Below, one piece after another: positions 63,938-64,000 of a DNA stretch of 64,000 nt. Each line of letters begins with the position of its first letter. Within the stretch, counting starts at the first letter, position 1. The notes under the pieces are model-generated. The model did not search any database. It saw only the letters and a program-made list of their open reading frames with translations, and had not been told where the DNA came from. The DNA is taken from contig CAZIPC010000006.1 of NCBI GenBank assembly GCA_964541155.1, positions 124,001 through 188,000 of the forward strand, written 5' to 3'. A program made the translations under genes and the position numbers. Source of the DNA: UBA4416 sp964541155. Its GTDB lineage: Bacteria > Bacteroidota > Bacteroidia > B-17B0 > Aurantibacillaceae.

Positions 63938-64000
63938 ATGATTTTAATATACACTCATCATAAAACACCTCGAATAATTTATGCTATAGATTTGGTATTT
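63938..64000 (+). CDS. Second DUF7033-like gene (3' truncated by window)
   Basis: ATG at 63938, three bases past the preceding stop. The 21 visible residues, MILIYTHHKTPRIIYAIDLV and one more, share IYTH-KTPR--Y with the N-terminus of the upstream gene. The reading frame stays open to the window end, so this is the beginning of a paralog in tandem. Confidence 0.7.
   Translation, partial: MILIYTHHKTPRIIYAIDLVF

Noticed and set aside
1..64000. tRNA, rRNA or tmRNA genes
   Set aside because: No cloverleaf T-loop motif or rRNA-like stretch was found by reading; a tRNAscan-SE/Infernal run would be decisive.

Overview
This is AT-rich chromosomal DNA of a Bacteroidota bacterium (Flavobacteriia/Sphingobacteriia-like). 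The evidence is a type IX secretion (T9SS) type B adhesin with PorP/SprF and a PorE-like OmpA protein, GWxTD and DUF6029/Omp28 proteins, archaeal-type ProS, many signal-peptide or lipobox beta-barrel proteins, and TAnnTTTG (-7) promoter boxes just upstream of starts. I saw no rRNA, tRNA or CRISPR.

Layout. 1-6.5 kb: 3' end of a giant repeat adhesin with a gliding-motility C-terminal domain, then PorP/SprF and an OmpA/TPR/PD40 protein (secretion and anchoring module). 6.5-16 kb (minus strand): hisS; a TlpA thioredoxin / DUF6029 barrel / Omp28 lipoprotein redox set; a VWA membrane protein; fabG; an LptA/OstA-like protein. 16-19.3 kb (plus): rlmD, a NodB-type deacetylase, a GWxTD lipoprotein. 19.3-27.8 kb (minus): a CNNM/CorC protein and the cell-elongation operon purH-mreB-mreC-mreD-mrdA-rodA. 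28-38.2 kb: mixed metabolism and membrane genes (PAP2, APC permease, TfoX-N, ClC channel, ABC ATPase, an overlapping acyltransferase-gatC-GNAT run, a 52-residue membrane protein, amidase, OsmC, a barrel).

38.2-41.6 kb is the accessory island, inserted between a barrel gene and dnaK. It holds RhuM, a short remnant resembling the N-terminus of an MmeI-type DNA methyltransferase, a PIN toxin/antitoxin pair, and a lone PD-(D/E)XK nuclease. The last two modules are separated and bordered by related imperfect palindromes carrying integron-like R-box sequences (ACCTAAC/GTTAGGT, GTTAGCTGC/GCAGCTAAC). I read this as a small integrase-less gene-cassette cluster (CALIN-like) or a non-autonomous inverted-repeat element. 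It is the most novel part of the window.

41.7-64 kb: dnaK with a possible sigma-54-like promoter and palindrome; a DUF4249-like lipoprotein; panB; a desaturase; murI with no ATG/GTG/TTG start; a TPP riboswitch driving a TonB-dependent receptor; two secreted proteins of unknown function; the proS-gpmA-HAD-map operon; a Tyr/Gly/Asn-rich lipoprotein with a FadL-like barrel; ftcD (fused), ffh and folD; and, at the right edge, two tandem paralogous deacetylase-like genes, the second cut by the window end.
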